This document shows, one piece after another, positions 24,910-34,305 of a stretch of 64,000 nucleotides of DNA. The DNA lies in NCBI GenBank assembly GCA_017792425.1, contig CP051233.1:2348315-2412314 (forward strand), given 5' to 3'. A model generated the notes under the pieces. The model saw only the letters and a program-made list of their open reading frames with translations. It ran no database searches and had not been told where the DNA came from. Origin of the DNA: Thalassovita sp. (lineage in GTDB: Bacteria > Pseudomonadota > Alphaproteobacteria > Rhodobacterales > Rhodobacteraceae). The position numbers and the translations under genes are program-made. Numbering within the stretch: position 1 is the stretch's first letter; every line of letters starts with the position of its first letter.

Positions 24910-25719
24910 CTAGTCCAAGCTCACGAAATCCGGCGGACGTTTGTCGATGAACGCCTGGATGCCTTCGGCAGCTTCCGCGCCGTAGCGGGCCTTGTTGATA
25001 TTGCGCGCCTCCAGATCGATCTGGGTAGCAAGATCATTGCGCCGCGCGTCGTTGATTTCCGACTTGATGACGGCAATCGCCCCCGCCGGTCCGCGCGCCA
25101 GGCTGCGCGCCAGATCAAGCGCAGCGGCAAACGCCTCTCCTTCGGCACACAGCAGGTTGATGACCCCCGCGTGGTGAAATCTGTCGACGCTAACAGGCCG
25201 GCCCAGCATGCACATTTCGGACACGAACTGGCGCGGCAACGCGTCCAGCAGGAAATGCGTGGCGCCACCATCGGGCGACAAGCCGATCTTGACATAGGCG
25301 GCGGTGAACTTTGCGCGGTCTGACGCGACAATCATGTCGCAGCTCAGCACCAGCGACATTCCCACACCCGCCGCTCCCCCTTCGACTGCGGCGATCACCG
25401 GTGTGGGGCAGGCGCGGATGGCCAGGATCATCGCGGCCATCGCATCCGTGTTGCGCGACACCTGCGCCAGGGTGCGGCTGCGCCCCTCCAGCAGGGCATT
25501 CACATTTCCCCCCGAACAAAAAAAGTTGCCCGCGCCTTGCAGGATGATCGCCCGTACACGACTGTCATTGCCCGCCTCGATGATCGCGGCATGCAGATCC
25601 TCGCATTGGGACCGGCCCACCGAATTGCGGGTCTTGGGACCATTCAGCGTCAGGACACGGATACCGTCCTCTGGCGTTTCAACATCCAGCACGGTGACAT
25701 TCATATCGTTCCCGGTCAT
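24910..25719 (-). CDS. Enoyl-CoA hydratase/isomerase family protein (PaaG-like active site)
   Basis: A 269-residue crotonase: oxyanion segments FCSGGNVNAL and GGAAGVGMSLVL, and LSPDGGATHFL where hydratases have the PE glutamate. Both hydratase glutamates are missing, but an aspartate sits where PaaG/ECI isomerases have theirs, so double-bond isomerisation is more likely than hydration. It is located between the alcohol dehydrogenase and tctA. Start ATG 25719 (AAGGGAA upstream); a second ATG at 25704 is possible. Confidence 0.82.
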   Translation of the reverse strand: MTGNDMNVTVLDVETPEDGIRVLTLNGPKTRNSVGRSQCEDLHAAIIEAGNDSRVRAIILQGAGNFFCSGGNVNALLEGRSRTLAQVSRNTDAMAAMILAIRACPTPVIAAVEGGAAGVGMSLVLSCDMIVASDRAKFTAAYVKIGLSPDGGATHFLLDALPRQFVSEMCMLGRPVSVDRFHHAGVINLLCAEGEAFAAALDLARSLARGPAGAIAVIKSEINDARRNDLATQIDLEARNINKARYGAEAAEGIQAFIDKRPPDFVSLD

Positions 25720-25813
25720 CGGTGTGTATTCCCTTCTTTCCGTAGCGGCCCGCATCGCGGCCCTTGCCTGGGGGGTCGCGGAACGCCGGGCGCCCGGCAT
25801 TCCGCCTTGATAA

Positions 25814-27319
25814 TCAGGCCCGGCGGCCCGACAGGCCTTTCCTGATGGTATTCCCGACCGCCCACAGCACGATGGCAGCAACCACCGCCACGATCGAAGC
25901 CGAGATCGGCCGGTCGATGAACGTGTTGAAATCGCCACCCGAAATCACCAGCGAGCGGCGGAAATACACCTCGACCATCGGACCAAGAACAAACCCCAGC
26001 AGCAGCGGGGCAACCTCGAAGTTCAGGGCCTTCATGCCAACCCCCAGGAACCCGAATGCCAGCAGCACAAAGATATCCATCACTTGGTAATGCACGCTGT
26101 AAATCCCGATGCAGGTGAAGGCGACGATCACGGGGAACAGCAGGTTGTATGGGATCTTCAACAACTTTACCCACATACCGATCATCGGCAGGTTCAGGAT
26201 CAACAGCATGAAGTTCCCGATGATGAAGCTGACGATCAGCCCCCAGAAAAGGTCCGGACGCGACTGGATCACATCCGGCCCCGGAATGATGCCGTGGATC
26301 ATCATGACGCCAAGCATGATCGCCATCACGGGATCCCCCGGTATGCCTAGGCTCAGTGTCGGAATGAATGCCGCCTGAACCGAGGCGTTGTTGGCGGATT
26401 CAGGCCCTACGACCCCCTCGATCGCGCCCTTGCCGAACTCTTCGGGGTGCTTGCTGACCCGACGTTCAACCGCGTAGGACACGAAGGTTGCGACCAACCC
26501 GCCAGTCCCCGGCAGCGCGCCGAAAAAGCCACCGAGCATGGACCCCCGCGCCATCGGCATGGTTGATCGGCGCCAGTCCTCACGGCTGGGCATCATGTCG
26601 CGCATCCTGATCTTGCTTTCACGGATCTTGGGCAATTCCGCCCGGCCCGCGTTGGAAATGATCTCTGGCAGGCCGAACAGGCCGATGGCCACGGCCACCA
26701 GCGGCAGGCCGTCATAGAACTGCGTCACGCCGAAGGTAAAGCGCGCCGTACCGCTGTTCAGGTCCAGCCCCACAAGCCCCAGCGCCAGCCCCAACGCAAC
26801 CGAAGCCAACGAGCGGATCGACCGCCCTGTCCCGATCACAGAGGCTGCGACAAGTCCCAGCGTCATCAGGGCCACGTATTCCTGTGGCCCAAAGCGCAAC
26901 GCCACGCTGGCCAGCGGCACAGAAAACCCTGCCAGCAGGATAACCCCGACGAATGTGCCGAAGAATGAAGCGATTGCTTTCATGAACAACGCCGGCCCGG
27001 CGCGCCCCTTCTGCGCCATCGGATAGCCCTCGATCCCGGTGACGGCGCTGGTCGCGGTGCCGGGCAGGTTCATCAGGATCGCAGCCGTCGATCCGCCGAA
27101 ATCGGCGCCATAGTAAATCCCCGCCAGCATGATCAGACCAAAGGTCGGATCAATGTGATAGGTGATAGGCATTAGCATCGCCATCGTCGCCATGATGCCG
27201 ATCCCCGGCAGCACCCCCACGATGGTTCCCAGGAACACCCCCAGGAAGCAGTAGAACAGCCCGGAAATCGACGCGGCGACGTTAAACCCAAGCGACAGGT
27301 CGGATAACAGTTGGCTCAT
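25814..27319 (-). CDS. tctA: Tripartite tricarboxylate transporter large permease (TctA)
   Basis: A 501-residue integral membrane protein with about 11-12 helices and the TctA signatures GVLPGIGIMATMAMLMP and, in the second half, GALPGTGGLVATFVSYAVER. It is the sodium- or proton-coupled permease of the TTT system. tctB starts one base beyond its start, and tctC lies 3 kb downstream in its own unit. Substrate unknown; the shared operator ties it to the acyl-CoA operons. Confidence 0.93.
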   Translation of the reverse strand: MSQLLSDLSLGFNVAASISGLFYCFLGVFLGTIVGVLPGIGIMATMAMLMPITYHIDPTFGLIMLAGIYYGADFGGSTAAILMNLPGTATSAVTGIEGYPMAQKGRAGPALFMKAIASFFGTFVGVILLAGFSVPLASVALRFGPQEYVALMTLGLVAASVIGTGRSIRSLASVALGLALGLVGLDLNSGTARFTFGVTQFYDGLPLVAVAIGLFGLPEIISNAGRAELPKIRESKIRMRDMMPSREDWRRSTMPMARGSMLGGFFGALPGTGGLVATFVSYAVERRVSKHPEEFGKGAIEGVVGPESANNASVQAAFIPTLSLGIPGDPVMAIMLGVMMIHGIIPGPDVIQSRPDLFWGLIVSFIIGNFMLLILNLPMIGMWVKLLKIPYNLLFPVIVAFTCIGIYSVHYQVMDIFVLLAFGFLGVGMKALNFEVAPLLLGFVLGPMVEVYFRRSLVISGGDFNTFIDRPISASIVAVVAAIVLWAVGNTIRKGLSGRRA

Positions 27320-27320
27320 G

Positions 27321-27767
27321 TCAAAACGCCTCGATCTGCAGGCCCAGCCCGACCCGGAAAATCAGGGTGGAAACAACGGCAGTGCCAAGCGCCAGCACGG
27401 CGGCCATCACAACAGTGGTGTTGCGGTTGCCCATGGCCGACAGGAACACAACCAGGAAAACCGAGGCCAGCAGACCTAGCGGTTCCACGGTGAAAGCGAA
27501 GGCGAAGAAACCCGCCGCGACAAAAAGGGTGCCGCGAAACTGTTCTCTACTGACAGCGGCCAGCTTCTCGCTTGGACGGGCCGTCAGCACCATGATCAGC
27601 GACAGGGCAATCATGAGACCGCCCAAGATGGTCGGGAAATACCCCGCACCCATATTGTAGATGCTGCCCAGCTTGTAGTTCGACGCTTCGACGATGATGA
27701 AAACACCGATCGCCGCCGTGACCACACCGGCGATGAAGTCCTCGAGTCTGTTGACGATGTATCGCAT
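27321..27767 (-). CDS. tctB: Tripartite tricarboxylate transporter small permease (TctB)
   Basis: A 148-residue protein with four hydrophobic helices and the TctB N-terminal pattern (GVFIIVEASNYKLGSIYNMG, with GAGYFP). It is the small membrane subunit of the TTT system, next to tctA with a one-base gap. Confidence 0.88.
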   Translation of the reverse strand: MRYIVNRLEDFIAGVVTAAIGVFIIVEASNYKLGSIYNMGAGYFPTILGGLMIALSLIMVLTARPSEKLAAVSREQFRGTLFVAAGFFAFAFTVEPLGLLASVFLVVFLSAMGNRNTTVVMAAVLALGTAVVSTLIFRVGLGLQIEAF

Positions 27768-27819
27768 ATCCCTCCTCCTTGAGATTGGATGCCCTGTTTC
27801 GGTTGGCAGCGGGCTGCCT

Positions 27820-29064
27820 TCAGTCGATTGTCCCCGCTTCGATAGCCTGCCCGGTCACAAACCCGGCGTCGCACCCCACCAGGAAATGGCTGACGGCGTT
27901 CAGGCCATTCAGCGATGCGCCGGACCAGATCAGGGCGTTGACACGCAGGCCCGCCGGCGCCCATTCCAGCGCCAGCGTCCGGGCCAGCATGGACTGCGCA
28001 GCGACCATCGCCGCGTCATTTGCAGTATACCTTTTGCGCAAGACGAAAAGCAGCGCGAACTCTTTCGCGCGGCCCGGCATGTCTGCACAGGCTTTAGCGG
28101 TTTGATACATTTGATCCAGACTGATCGGCGCACCGGATACGGGGGCCAGCCCGGTCATGTCTATGATTGCCGATATGGGCGGGTCGCCGGGGTTCCAGCA
28201 AACCTGCGCCAGGTCGCTGATCGTGCCGTCACGCGACGGATCCGGCGATGGCCCGATTGTCAGGATGTGCCCCGCCCCGCCCCGCCCTGGTTCAGGCGCG
28301 CTTGCCTTAGGTGCAACCCCGGCCAGACCACCACCATCCACCACCACTGTTTCGCCGGACAGGGCATGGCTGTCCGTACCAGCCAGAAACGCAACGACAG
28401 AGCCAATATCCTCGGGTTCGGCAATGCGTCCCATCGGGATCGACGCAGCGACCTTGTCCAGGTTCACACGCCCCTCACTGGCCAGCGTATCTACCAGTGG
28501 AGTGCGGGTATAGCCGGGCGCGACGGCTGACACGCTGATGCCCTTGGGCGCCAACTCAAGCGACAGCGTCCTGGTCAGCGCGACAACACCGGCCTTGGTT
28601 GCGCTATACGGCCCGCGCAGCGCCAGAGGGCGAAACGCCGCGCCAGACGCCAGGTTGACGATGCAGCCCCCCCGCCCCAGAACATCCGCCGCCTGTGAAC
28701 AGATCGCTTCTACCGCGGACAGGTTCAGCGTGACCAGGCGGTCGAACGACGCCTTGGGCAACTGGATCAGAGGCTGGCCCGAAGAGTCCGTCATCCCGGC
28801 ATTGTTGATGATCGCGTCCAGCCCGCCCAGGATTCTGGCCGCCCGCGCGGGCAACGCAAGCGCCGCAGCGCGGTCTGTCAGGTCCACCTTCAGGGCGACA
28901 TGGCCACCCCCCAGTTCGGCGACCCGCGCTTTGGCTAGCGGTTCATCTATATCGGCAAGCGCGACACGATACCCTCGCGCCGCAAGCGCACGGCAGATCG
29001 CCCATCCGATCCCCTGAGCCCCCCCCGTCACCAGCGCCCGTCGATATTGGCCATCGTTTGCCAT
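27820..29064 (-). CDS. Double short-chain dehydrogenase: intact SDR fused to a degenerate SDR domain
   Basis: A 414-residue protein. Residues 1 to about 250 are a complete SDR: VTGGAQGIG, NNAG, and PYSATK with the Tyr-Lys pair. Residues about 265-414 resemble the rest of a second SDR: HILTIGP, then YTANDAAMVAAQSMLARTLA and ALEWAPAGLRVNAL. This copy has no glycine-rich cofactor loop, and its YxxxK has become YTAND, so it should be inactive and may be structural. The start ATG 29064 has GAAGGA upstream. First gene of the operon with tctBA, the crotonase and the alcohol dehydrogenase. Substrate unknown; beta-hydroxyacyl-CoA oxidation is a guess. Confidence 0.82.
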   Translation of the reverse strand: MANDGQYRRALVTGGAQGIGWAICRALAARGYRVALADIDEPLAKARVAELGGGHVALKVDLTDRAAALALPARAARILGGLDAIINNAGMTDSSGQPLIQLPKASFDRLVTLNLSAVEAICSQAADVLGRGGCIVNLASGAAFRPLALRGPYSATKAGVVALTRTLSLELAPKGISVSAVAPGYTRTPLVDTLASEGRVNLDKVAASIPMGRIAEPEDIGSVVAFLAGTDSHALSGETVVVDGGGLAGVAPKASAPEPGRGGAGHILTIGPSPDPSRDGTISDLAQVCWNPGDPPISAIIDMTGLAPVSGAPISLDQMYQTAKACADMPGRAKEFALLFVLRKRYTANDAAMVAAQSMLARTLALEWAPAGLRVNALIWSGASLNGLNAVSHFLVGCDAGFVTGQAIEAGTID

Positions 29065-29247
29065 GCCGTCCGTCCTTCGTGCCTCGGCCATTGATCGCGT
29101 GCCTGCTTTTGCTGGCACAGGTGATCCCGCATCCATCTGTGAACAGGCCGTCGGAAAGCTGCTGCGACATGCGTGGTTTCAGGCGCACTCAGCCCGGCTT
29201 GTCCATCCGTCCAAGCAGCAATGCGGCAGGAAACGCCGCAAGTCAAG

Positions 29248-29283
29248 ATTGCACTTAGCGAAAATAATAACAAACAGTGAAAT
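29248..29283. promoter_or_regulatory. Tandem operator D (ATTTCA-N5-TGAAAT type)
   Basis: Sites at 29248-29264 (ATTGCA-CTTAG-CGAAAA, 9 of 12) and 29267-29283 (ATAACA-AACAG-TGAAAT, 10 of 12), again 19 bases apart, 184 bases upstream of the double-SDR start in an AT-rich stretch. Confidence 0.5.
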
Positions 29284-29311
29284 TTTACCCATATAGAGAA
29301 TTCCAGCGCCC

Positions 29312-30073
29312 CTATAGGTCGCTTTGTGTGATCCCGCCATCTACCAGCAAGGCCTGCCCAGTGACGAATCCAGATTGCGGGCCCGCCAGAAAACACACCG
29401 CATCGGCGATGTCCTGGGGTGTGCCCAGCCGTCCCAGCGGCGTCAGGGCCGCACGCCGAGCGTCGCGCGCGGGGTCCCGCAAGCGTTGGGTTCCCTCAGT
29501 CGGAATGGCAGAGGGGCAGACCGCGTTCACGCGGATATTGCGCGCTCCCAGTTCCGCCGCTGCCGCGCGGGTGATGCCCAACATACCCGACTTGATCCCG
29601 GAGTAGACAATCGTGCGCGACGGAGACCGGAACGCCACCATGGAGGACACATTGACAATTGCCCCCCCGCGCGACGTGTCCATACGCTCGGCGGCGGCCT
29701 GCATTCCCCAAATGACTGCCTTGAACCCGATATCCAGCATCCGGTCCACGGTGTCATCAGCAACATCGGGCAGCGCCTGATACCGCACCCAAGCGGCGTT
29801 GTTCACCAGGATATCCAGACGCCCGCCATATTCGCAAGCCTGTGCCACCGCTGCCGTCGCCCCATCACGCCGGGCAATATTCTGTACCACCGGGAACGCT
29901 CGCCCCCCTTGCGCACGGATAGTCGCAACACCGCGATGAGCCAACTCTGCGGTCAAATCGTTGACGCCAACGATCGCGCCAGCGGCGGCCAAGCGTTCGG
30001 CAATCGCACGGCCGATCCCGTTCCCGGCCCCCGTCACCAGCGCCACCTGTCCCTTCATCGTATCTTGTCCCAC
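29312..30073 (-). CDS. Short-chain dehydrogenase/reductase
   Basis: A 253-residue classical SDR: VTGAGNGIGRAIA cofactor loop, NNAAWV, catalytic Ser in VNVSSMVAF and YSGIK. C-terminal VTGQALLVDGGI is typical of 3-oxoacyl reductase-like members. The start is GTG at 30073 with AGGAA upstream; an ATG at 30058 is possible. It follows the TAXI-TRAP genes in the same unit. It probably oxidises a hydroxy group on the imported compound or its CoA ester. Confidence 0.87.
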   Translation of the reverse strand: MGQDTMKGQVALVTGAGNGIGRAIAERLAAAGAIVGVNDLTAELAHRGVATIRAQGGRAFPVVQNIARRDGATAAVAQACEYGGRLDILVNNAAWVRYQALPDVADDTVDRMLDIGFKAVIWGMQAAAERMDTSRGGAIVNVSSMVAFRSPSRTIVYSGIKSGMLGITRAAAAELGARNIRVNAVCPSAIPTEGTQRLRDPARDARRAALTPLGRLGTPQDIADAVCFLAGPQSGFVTGQALLVDGGITQSDL

Positions 30074-30124
30074 GCAGAGTTCCTGTTCATGCGGCGGGCT
30101 GGGTGGGATGACCCACCGCCCGGA

Positions 30125-32128
30125 TCATTCGGCCAACTCCCTTTTGCGCATCGACAGGCTGGTGGCGTAGACCGCAACGGTACAGCCGATGCTGATCGCG
30201 GCCAGTTCGACATTGCTCAGACCGATGACAGGGGTGCTGGGCATAGCCATCGCCAGCCCGCCAATGGCCAGCAATACCCGCAACGGCCATTGCAGCCATC
30301 CCATGCGGGCCATGTCGCCCACCCCGTACATATAGCCCTGGAGCCCCATGGACAGGATCACCACCCCCGCCAACGCATTTGCGACCACCACCAGAATCTG
30401 GCCTGGATCTCCCTGCGCAATCAGGGCCGGGTCCAGAACGAAGAAGAACGGGATGAAGTAGATGATCGTGGCAAACTTCATTGCCTCCAGTCCCGTGCGC
30501 ATAGGCCGACACCCGGCCAGCGATGCGGCAGCGAACGCCCCCAGCGCCACAGGCGGCGTGATATAGGACAGCATTCCCCAATACAGCATGAACAGATGCA
30601 CGCCCATCGGGTTCAGGCCCGATTCCGCTAGCGCGGGCGCCAGTGTAAGCGCCAAGATCAGATAGGCCACCGTGACCGTCACCCCGATCCCCATGATAAA
30701 GCTGACGACCGCCCCCAGCAAAAGCAGCAGGAATACCTGCCCATCCGCCAGCGCCAGCACATCGAACGCCAAGGTTGCGATCTTGCTTTGATAGGCCAGC
30801 GAACCGACAATCAGCCCAACGCCCGCCAGCAGACCCGCCAGCTCTGCAAACAAGGCTCCGATGCCCTGAACCAAAGCCATGAAATCCCGCCAGCCAAATC
30901 GGTGCGACGGGCTGATCTGATTGATCAGCAGCAACAGCGCCGTGGCATAATAGGGCGCCTGCGATTCACGGTTCTGGAACACCAGAAGATAGATCAGCAG
31001 GGCGAATACAAGCAGGTAGTACCACCCTTCTCTCAGCACCCGACCGACCTCTTCCAGATCGGCGCGTTTGATGCCGGTCAGCCTGTTCCTGGCGGCATAC
31101 AGATCAACCTGCACGAAGATGGAAAAGAAATACAGCAAGGACGGAATGATAGCCGCGATCAGCACATCCCGATAGGGAACGCCCAGGTTGATCGCGATGA
31201 TAAACGCCGTCGCCCCCATTACCGGCGGCATCAGCACGCCTCCGGTAGAGGCACAGGCCTCGATCGCAGCGGCAACATGGCCACGTATCCCGGTGCGTTT
31301 CATCGCGGGAATAGTCATCGCACCCGTAGTCAGCACATTGGTAATGACGCTGCCACTCATTGATCCCATCATGCCGGAAGACAGCACCGCCACCTTTGCC
31401 GGGCCGCCACGGATTCCACCAAGCAGTGCAAAGGCAAGCCGGATAAAGAACTGCCCCCCACCCGTGTGCTGCAACGCAACGCCAAACACCATAAAGCCCA
31501 GGATCAGTTCGGCAAACGCCCGGAACGGCACCCCGATGATGCTTTCGGTAGACAGCACATGATAGGCGGCAGTGTCAGCAATGCTTTCCGACGTACCTTC
31601 CAGAATACCCGGCATGACCCCGGCGAACAGCGGATAGGCAGAGACCACCGTCACGATCCCCAGCACCACGTTGCCGCTGGCGCGGCGCGTGGCTTCCAGC
31701 ACCAGCAGCCAGATGGCGATACTGACATATTGCATCTGTGGCGGCGCGACGAATTCCCACCCGCCGTTCAGGATCGGCTCGGCATAAGCCACCAGCACGG
31801 CCGACAGGCCAAAGGACAGCGCTGCCAGACCCGCATCAAGCATAGCATACCCCCTGTGGCCTTCCGCCTGCGGCGCCACGGGGAACAGGACAAACGCCAA
31901 CGGCAGCAGCAACATCAGGATGATGTAGTAATACTGACTGTCCAGGAAGGTATAACCCGTCACGCCCGCCCCGTTGAACACGCGGTACAGCGACAGCCCG
32001 AGCGTCGCCGCGACCGACAGGAACACGGTGGTTTTCCACGCGGGGGTCAGGCGGCGGTAACGTCCGCCGCCCTCCTCGCTTTGATGTTGCACCTCGGAGT
32101 CCCGGGTCATGGGGGCTGGTCCCGTCAC
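30125..32128 (-). CDS. TAXI-type TRAP transporter fused permease (DctQM fusion)
   Basis: A 667-residue membrane protein with about 16 helices, in which the small (Q) and large (M) TRAP permeases are one chain, as is usual for TAXI-TRAP systems. Characteristic segments include GSVITNVLTTGAMTIPAMKR, EACASTGGVLMPPVMGATAF and YWGMLSYITPPVALGAFA. It is a sodium- or proton-driven importer of organic acids. GTG at 32128 overlaps the stop of the binding-protein gene, so the two are coupled; an ATG at 32110 is an alternative start. Confidence 0.92.
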   Translation of the reverse strand: MTGPAPMTRDSEVQHQSEEGGGRYRRLTPAWKTTVFLSVAATLGLSLYRVFNGAGVTGYTFLDSQYYYIILMLLLPLAFVLFPVAPQAEGHRGYAMLDAGLAALSFGLSAVLVAYAEPILNGGWEFVAPPQMQYVSIAIWLLVLEATRRASGNVVLGIVTVVSAYPLFAGVMPGILEGTSESIADTAAYHVLSTESIIGVPFRAFAELILGFMVFGVALQHTGGGQFFIRLAFALLGGIRGGPAKVAVLSSGMMGSMSGSVITNVLTTGAMTIPAMKRTGIRGHVAAAIEACASTGGVLMPPVMGATAFIIAINLGVPYRDVLIAAIIPSLLYFFSIFVQVDLYAARNRLTGIKRADLEEVGRVLREGWYYLLVFALLIYLLVFQNRESQAPYYATALLLLINQISPSHRFGWRDFMALVQGIGALFAELAGLLAGVGLIVGSLAYQSKIATLAFDVLALADGQVFLLLLLGAVVSFIMGIGVTVTVAYLILALTLAPALAESGLNPMGVHLFMLYWGMLSYITPPVALGAFAAASLAGCRPMRTGLEAMKFATIIYFIPFFFVLDPALIAQGDPGQILVVVANALAGVVILSMGLQGYMYGVGDMARMGWLQWPLRVLLAIGGLAMAMPSTPVIGLSNVELAAISIGCTVAVYATSLSMRKRELAE

Positions 32129-33279
32129 TTGAAGATGACAGGCAAGCCCGCCGCCTCAAGCGCCGCCTTGCGCGCGGCCATCCAGCCGGTTGAAAAAGCG
32201 TCGCCCTCTGCGGATGCAGCAGCGGCGCTATAGTCTTGCCAGGCGGTTTTCAGGACTTCCTGCCGCTGGACCAGACCATCGTTATAGGCCTGATCCGCTT
32301 CGGTCCATTTGCCGATTTCCTTGAAGTAGCGGATCGTCCCGTCGTGATAGGGAATGGCCCATTGCAGGTTTTGCGAACCCAGTGCCCAGCCCGTGGCGCC
32401 GGGGGCCCCGTCCTTGTACTGGTCGAAATTCTCGACCATGGATTTGGTCAGTTGATAGACCACTTCTTCGTCCTGATCCGCGTTGGCGGTCAAGATCGGG
32501 TAGGGATAGTTCGCCCCCTCCAGTGGCGCCTCCGCCGACACTTCGGTGCCGACTGTGACTGTGTTCGGCACGAAATACGGTGCCAGTTCGCGCACCCGCG
32601 CCCAACCTTCGGTATCTTCCTTTGGCATCGGCAGCCAGGTCAACCCGTGGTTCGACGCCGAAACCTGCTGGGTCATCGGCGAAAGCGTGCTGGTAAAGGT
32701 GACATCAACACGGCCGTCCAGAATGGCTTGCAAGTCAGCGCCGGTTCCCGATACCTCGACCACCTCGACATCGTTCAACGTCAATCCGCCAAAGGCCAGC
32801 AGGGCCTGCAGCGACCAGTTCACCGAATCCGACCCCTTGATCGTGGCCACCCGCGCTCCCTTCACATCCGCCACCGTCTGGATGCCAGAGCTTTCCGTGG
32901 CAATTAGCATCAGGCCGCTGCTGCCGAAGGCGGACATCAAGATGCGCAGCGGTTGTGGCCCCCATTCCTTTTGCCCGAACATATAGACACCTTCCTGACC
33001 CATCCAAACTGTCGCGCCACAGTTGCAGAAATCGGCGTTCCGATCCCGCAGGGGTGTCATACGCGAAACGTCGTTCTTACCCGGCAGGATCCGGATATTC
33101 ACGCCGTCCTGTTGTTTCAGCATATTGGCAATTGCCACTGTCTGAGCATAGCCGGAAGAGGTCGTCTGATATGCCATCCATGTCATGTTCTTGGGCAGGT
33201 TTTCCGCCTGCGCGACACCGAACGGCGCGATCAGACCAATTGTCGCCAGCGCAAGTTTCCCCGAAATTTTCTTGAACAT
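32125..33279 (-). CDS. TAXI-family TRAP transporter solute-binding protein
   Basis: A 384-residue periplasmic binding protein with a Sec signal (KLALATIGLIAPFGVAQA) and the TAXI pattern: YAQTVAIANMLKQQDGVNIR, the aromatic/cysteine segment DFCNCGATVWMGQEG, and TIKGSDSVNW. It captures the substrate for the fused permease encoded right after it. ATG start at 33279 behind GGGAGGA. Operator C lies 70 bases upstream. Confidence 0.9.
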   Translation of the reverse strand: MFKKISGKLALATIGLIAPFGVAQAENLPKNMTWMAYQTTSSGYAQTVAIANMLKQQDGVNIRILPGKNDVSRMTPLRDRNADFCNCGATVWMGQEGVYMFGQKEWGPQPLRILMSAFGSSGLMLIATESSGIQTVADVKGARVATIKGSDSVNWSLQALLAFGGLTLNDVEVVEVSGTGADLQAILDGRVDVTFTSTLSPMTQQVSASNHGLTWLPMPKEDTEGWARVRELAPYFVPNTVTVGTEVSAEAPLEGANYPYPILTANADQDEEVVYQLTKSMVENFDQYKDGAPGATGWALGSQNLQWAIPYHDGTIRYFKEIGKWTEADQAYNDGLVQRQEVLKTAWQDYSAAAASAEGDAFSTGWMAARKAALEAAGLPVIFK

Positions 33280-33348
33280 TCTTTCCTCCCTTGGCCCCTC
33301 GCGCCACCCGGCACGAATCTTTTGGGCCTGACACCAAATCGTAAATTA

Positions 33349-33384
33349 ATGTTACTTAGCAAAATTGATTCCATCAAATGAAAT
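33349..33384. promoter_or_regulatory. Tandem operator C (ATTTCA-N5-TGAAAT type)
   Basis: Sites at 33349-33365 (ATGTTA-CTTAG-CAAAAT, 8 of 12) and 33368-33384 (ATTCCA-TCAAA-TGAAAT, 11 of 12), 19 bases apart, in the promoter region of the TAXI-TRAP operon. The IclR gene ends 160 bases away. Confidence 0.55.
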
Positions 33385-33463
33385 TTATAGAAGCATTGAT
33401 GCTGCTGATCCCATGCGCAGCACAAGGCCGTATGGCCTTTGCTAAACGACTGCCTTCACGAAA

Positions 33464-33488
33464 TAAAAAAGCGCCCACTAAGGGGCGC
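33464..33488 (-). terminator. Rho-independent terminator of the IclR gene
   Basis: On the minus strand GCGCCC, a six-base loop and GGGCGC are followed by six T residues. It lies about 55 bases past the IclR stop and isolates that gene from the TAXI-TRAP promoter. Confidence 0.82.
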
Positions 33489-33540
33489 AGGTGTAAACAC
33501 AAGCGGGGTCAGGTGAAGAGTTACTCCAGATTGGCACTGA

Positions 33541-34305
33541 CTAATCTACGCTGGCGGTGTCCTCGGCTTGGGACGCTTCATCGGTCGCCCCAATCCGCAG
33601 CGAGATCAGCCGTGCGGAATCCACGACTTCGGTCACGAAGAAGTTGCGGTTATCAGTATAGCGCGATTCCGGGCAGGCCAGGGACAGGGCGAATTTGACA
33701 CTGCCATCCATTTCGAAAATCGGCGCGGCAACCGCAGCATTCCCAGCGGTCACTTCATAGCGACTCTCGGCGTAACCGTGCTCTCGGATCTGCTCCAGTT
33801 CTTTCACCAGCTTGTCCGGGTCGGTTCCCAGCTTGGCATGAAGATCAGCCAGCGTCGCCTGTATCGTTTTCGGATCCTGATATGCCAGGATCACCTTGCC
33901 GCTGGCCCCCTGCCCCAGTGCAGCGCGATCGCCTTCGCGGATCACCGTTTGCAGGCGCAGTTCGGAATCGATGGCATAGATGCAAACCCGTTCAGCTCCG
34001 TCTATCATGTACAATGCGACGGATTCCTTGGTGCGTTCGGCCAGATCGTGGTTCACGTCATAGGAAATCTCACGGATTCCCAACGTGCTTTTCACCGCCG
34101 AGGCAAAGCGCAGCACCTTGGGCGACAAGCAGTATTCGTTCCTGTTCAACCGCACCAGATAGCCCAAGTTCACCAGCGCCTTGATGATCCGCAAGGTCGT
34201 CGGGCTTGTCAGATTCACGATCTGCGCGATCTCATGCAAAGCCAGCGTGCGCCGGTCCTCGTTGAATGCTTCGAGGACGGAAAATGCTCGTTTGACTGTT
34301 CTCAT
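33541..34305 (-). CDS. IclR-family transcriptional regulator
   Basis: A 254-residue IclR protein: an N-terminal winged helix (VKRAFSVLEAFNEDRRTLAL, then TSPTTLRIIKALVNLGYL), then a GAF-like effector domain with GASGKVILAY and AVAAPIFEMDGSVKFALSLA. The start ATG 34305 gives the standard N-terminus; the longer frame to 34461 is rejected. IclR regulators of catabolic operons commonly bind palindromes in tandem and respond to a pathway intermediate. It lies within the group of operons that share the ATTTCA-N5-TGAAAT repeat, so it is the prime candidate for their regulator. No copy of that repeat was seen at its own promoter. Confidence 0.88.
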   Translation of the reverse strand: MRTVKRAFSVLEAFNEDRRTLALHEIAQIVNLTSPTTLRIIKALVNLGYLVRLNRNEYCLSPKVLRFASAVKSTLGIREISYDVNHDLAERTKESVALYMIDGAERVCIYAIDSELRLQTVIREGDRAALGQGASGKVILAYQDPKTIQATLADLHAKLGTDPDKLVKELEQIREHGYAESRYEVTAGNAAVAAPIFEMDGSVKFALSLACPESRYTDNRNFFVTEVVDSARLISLRIGATDEASQAEDTASVD

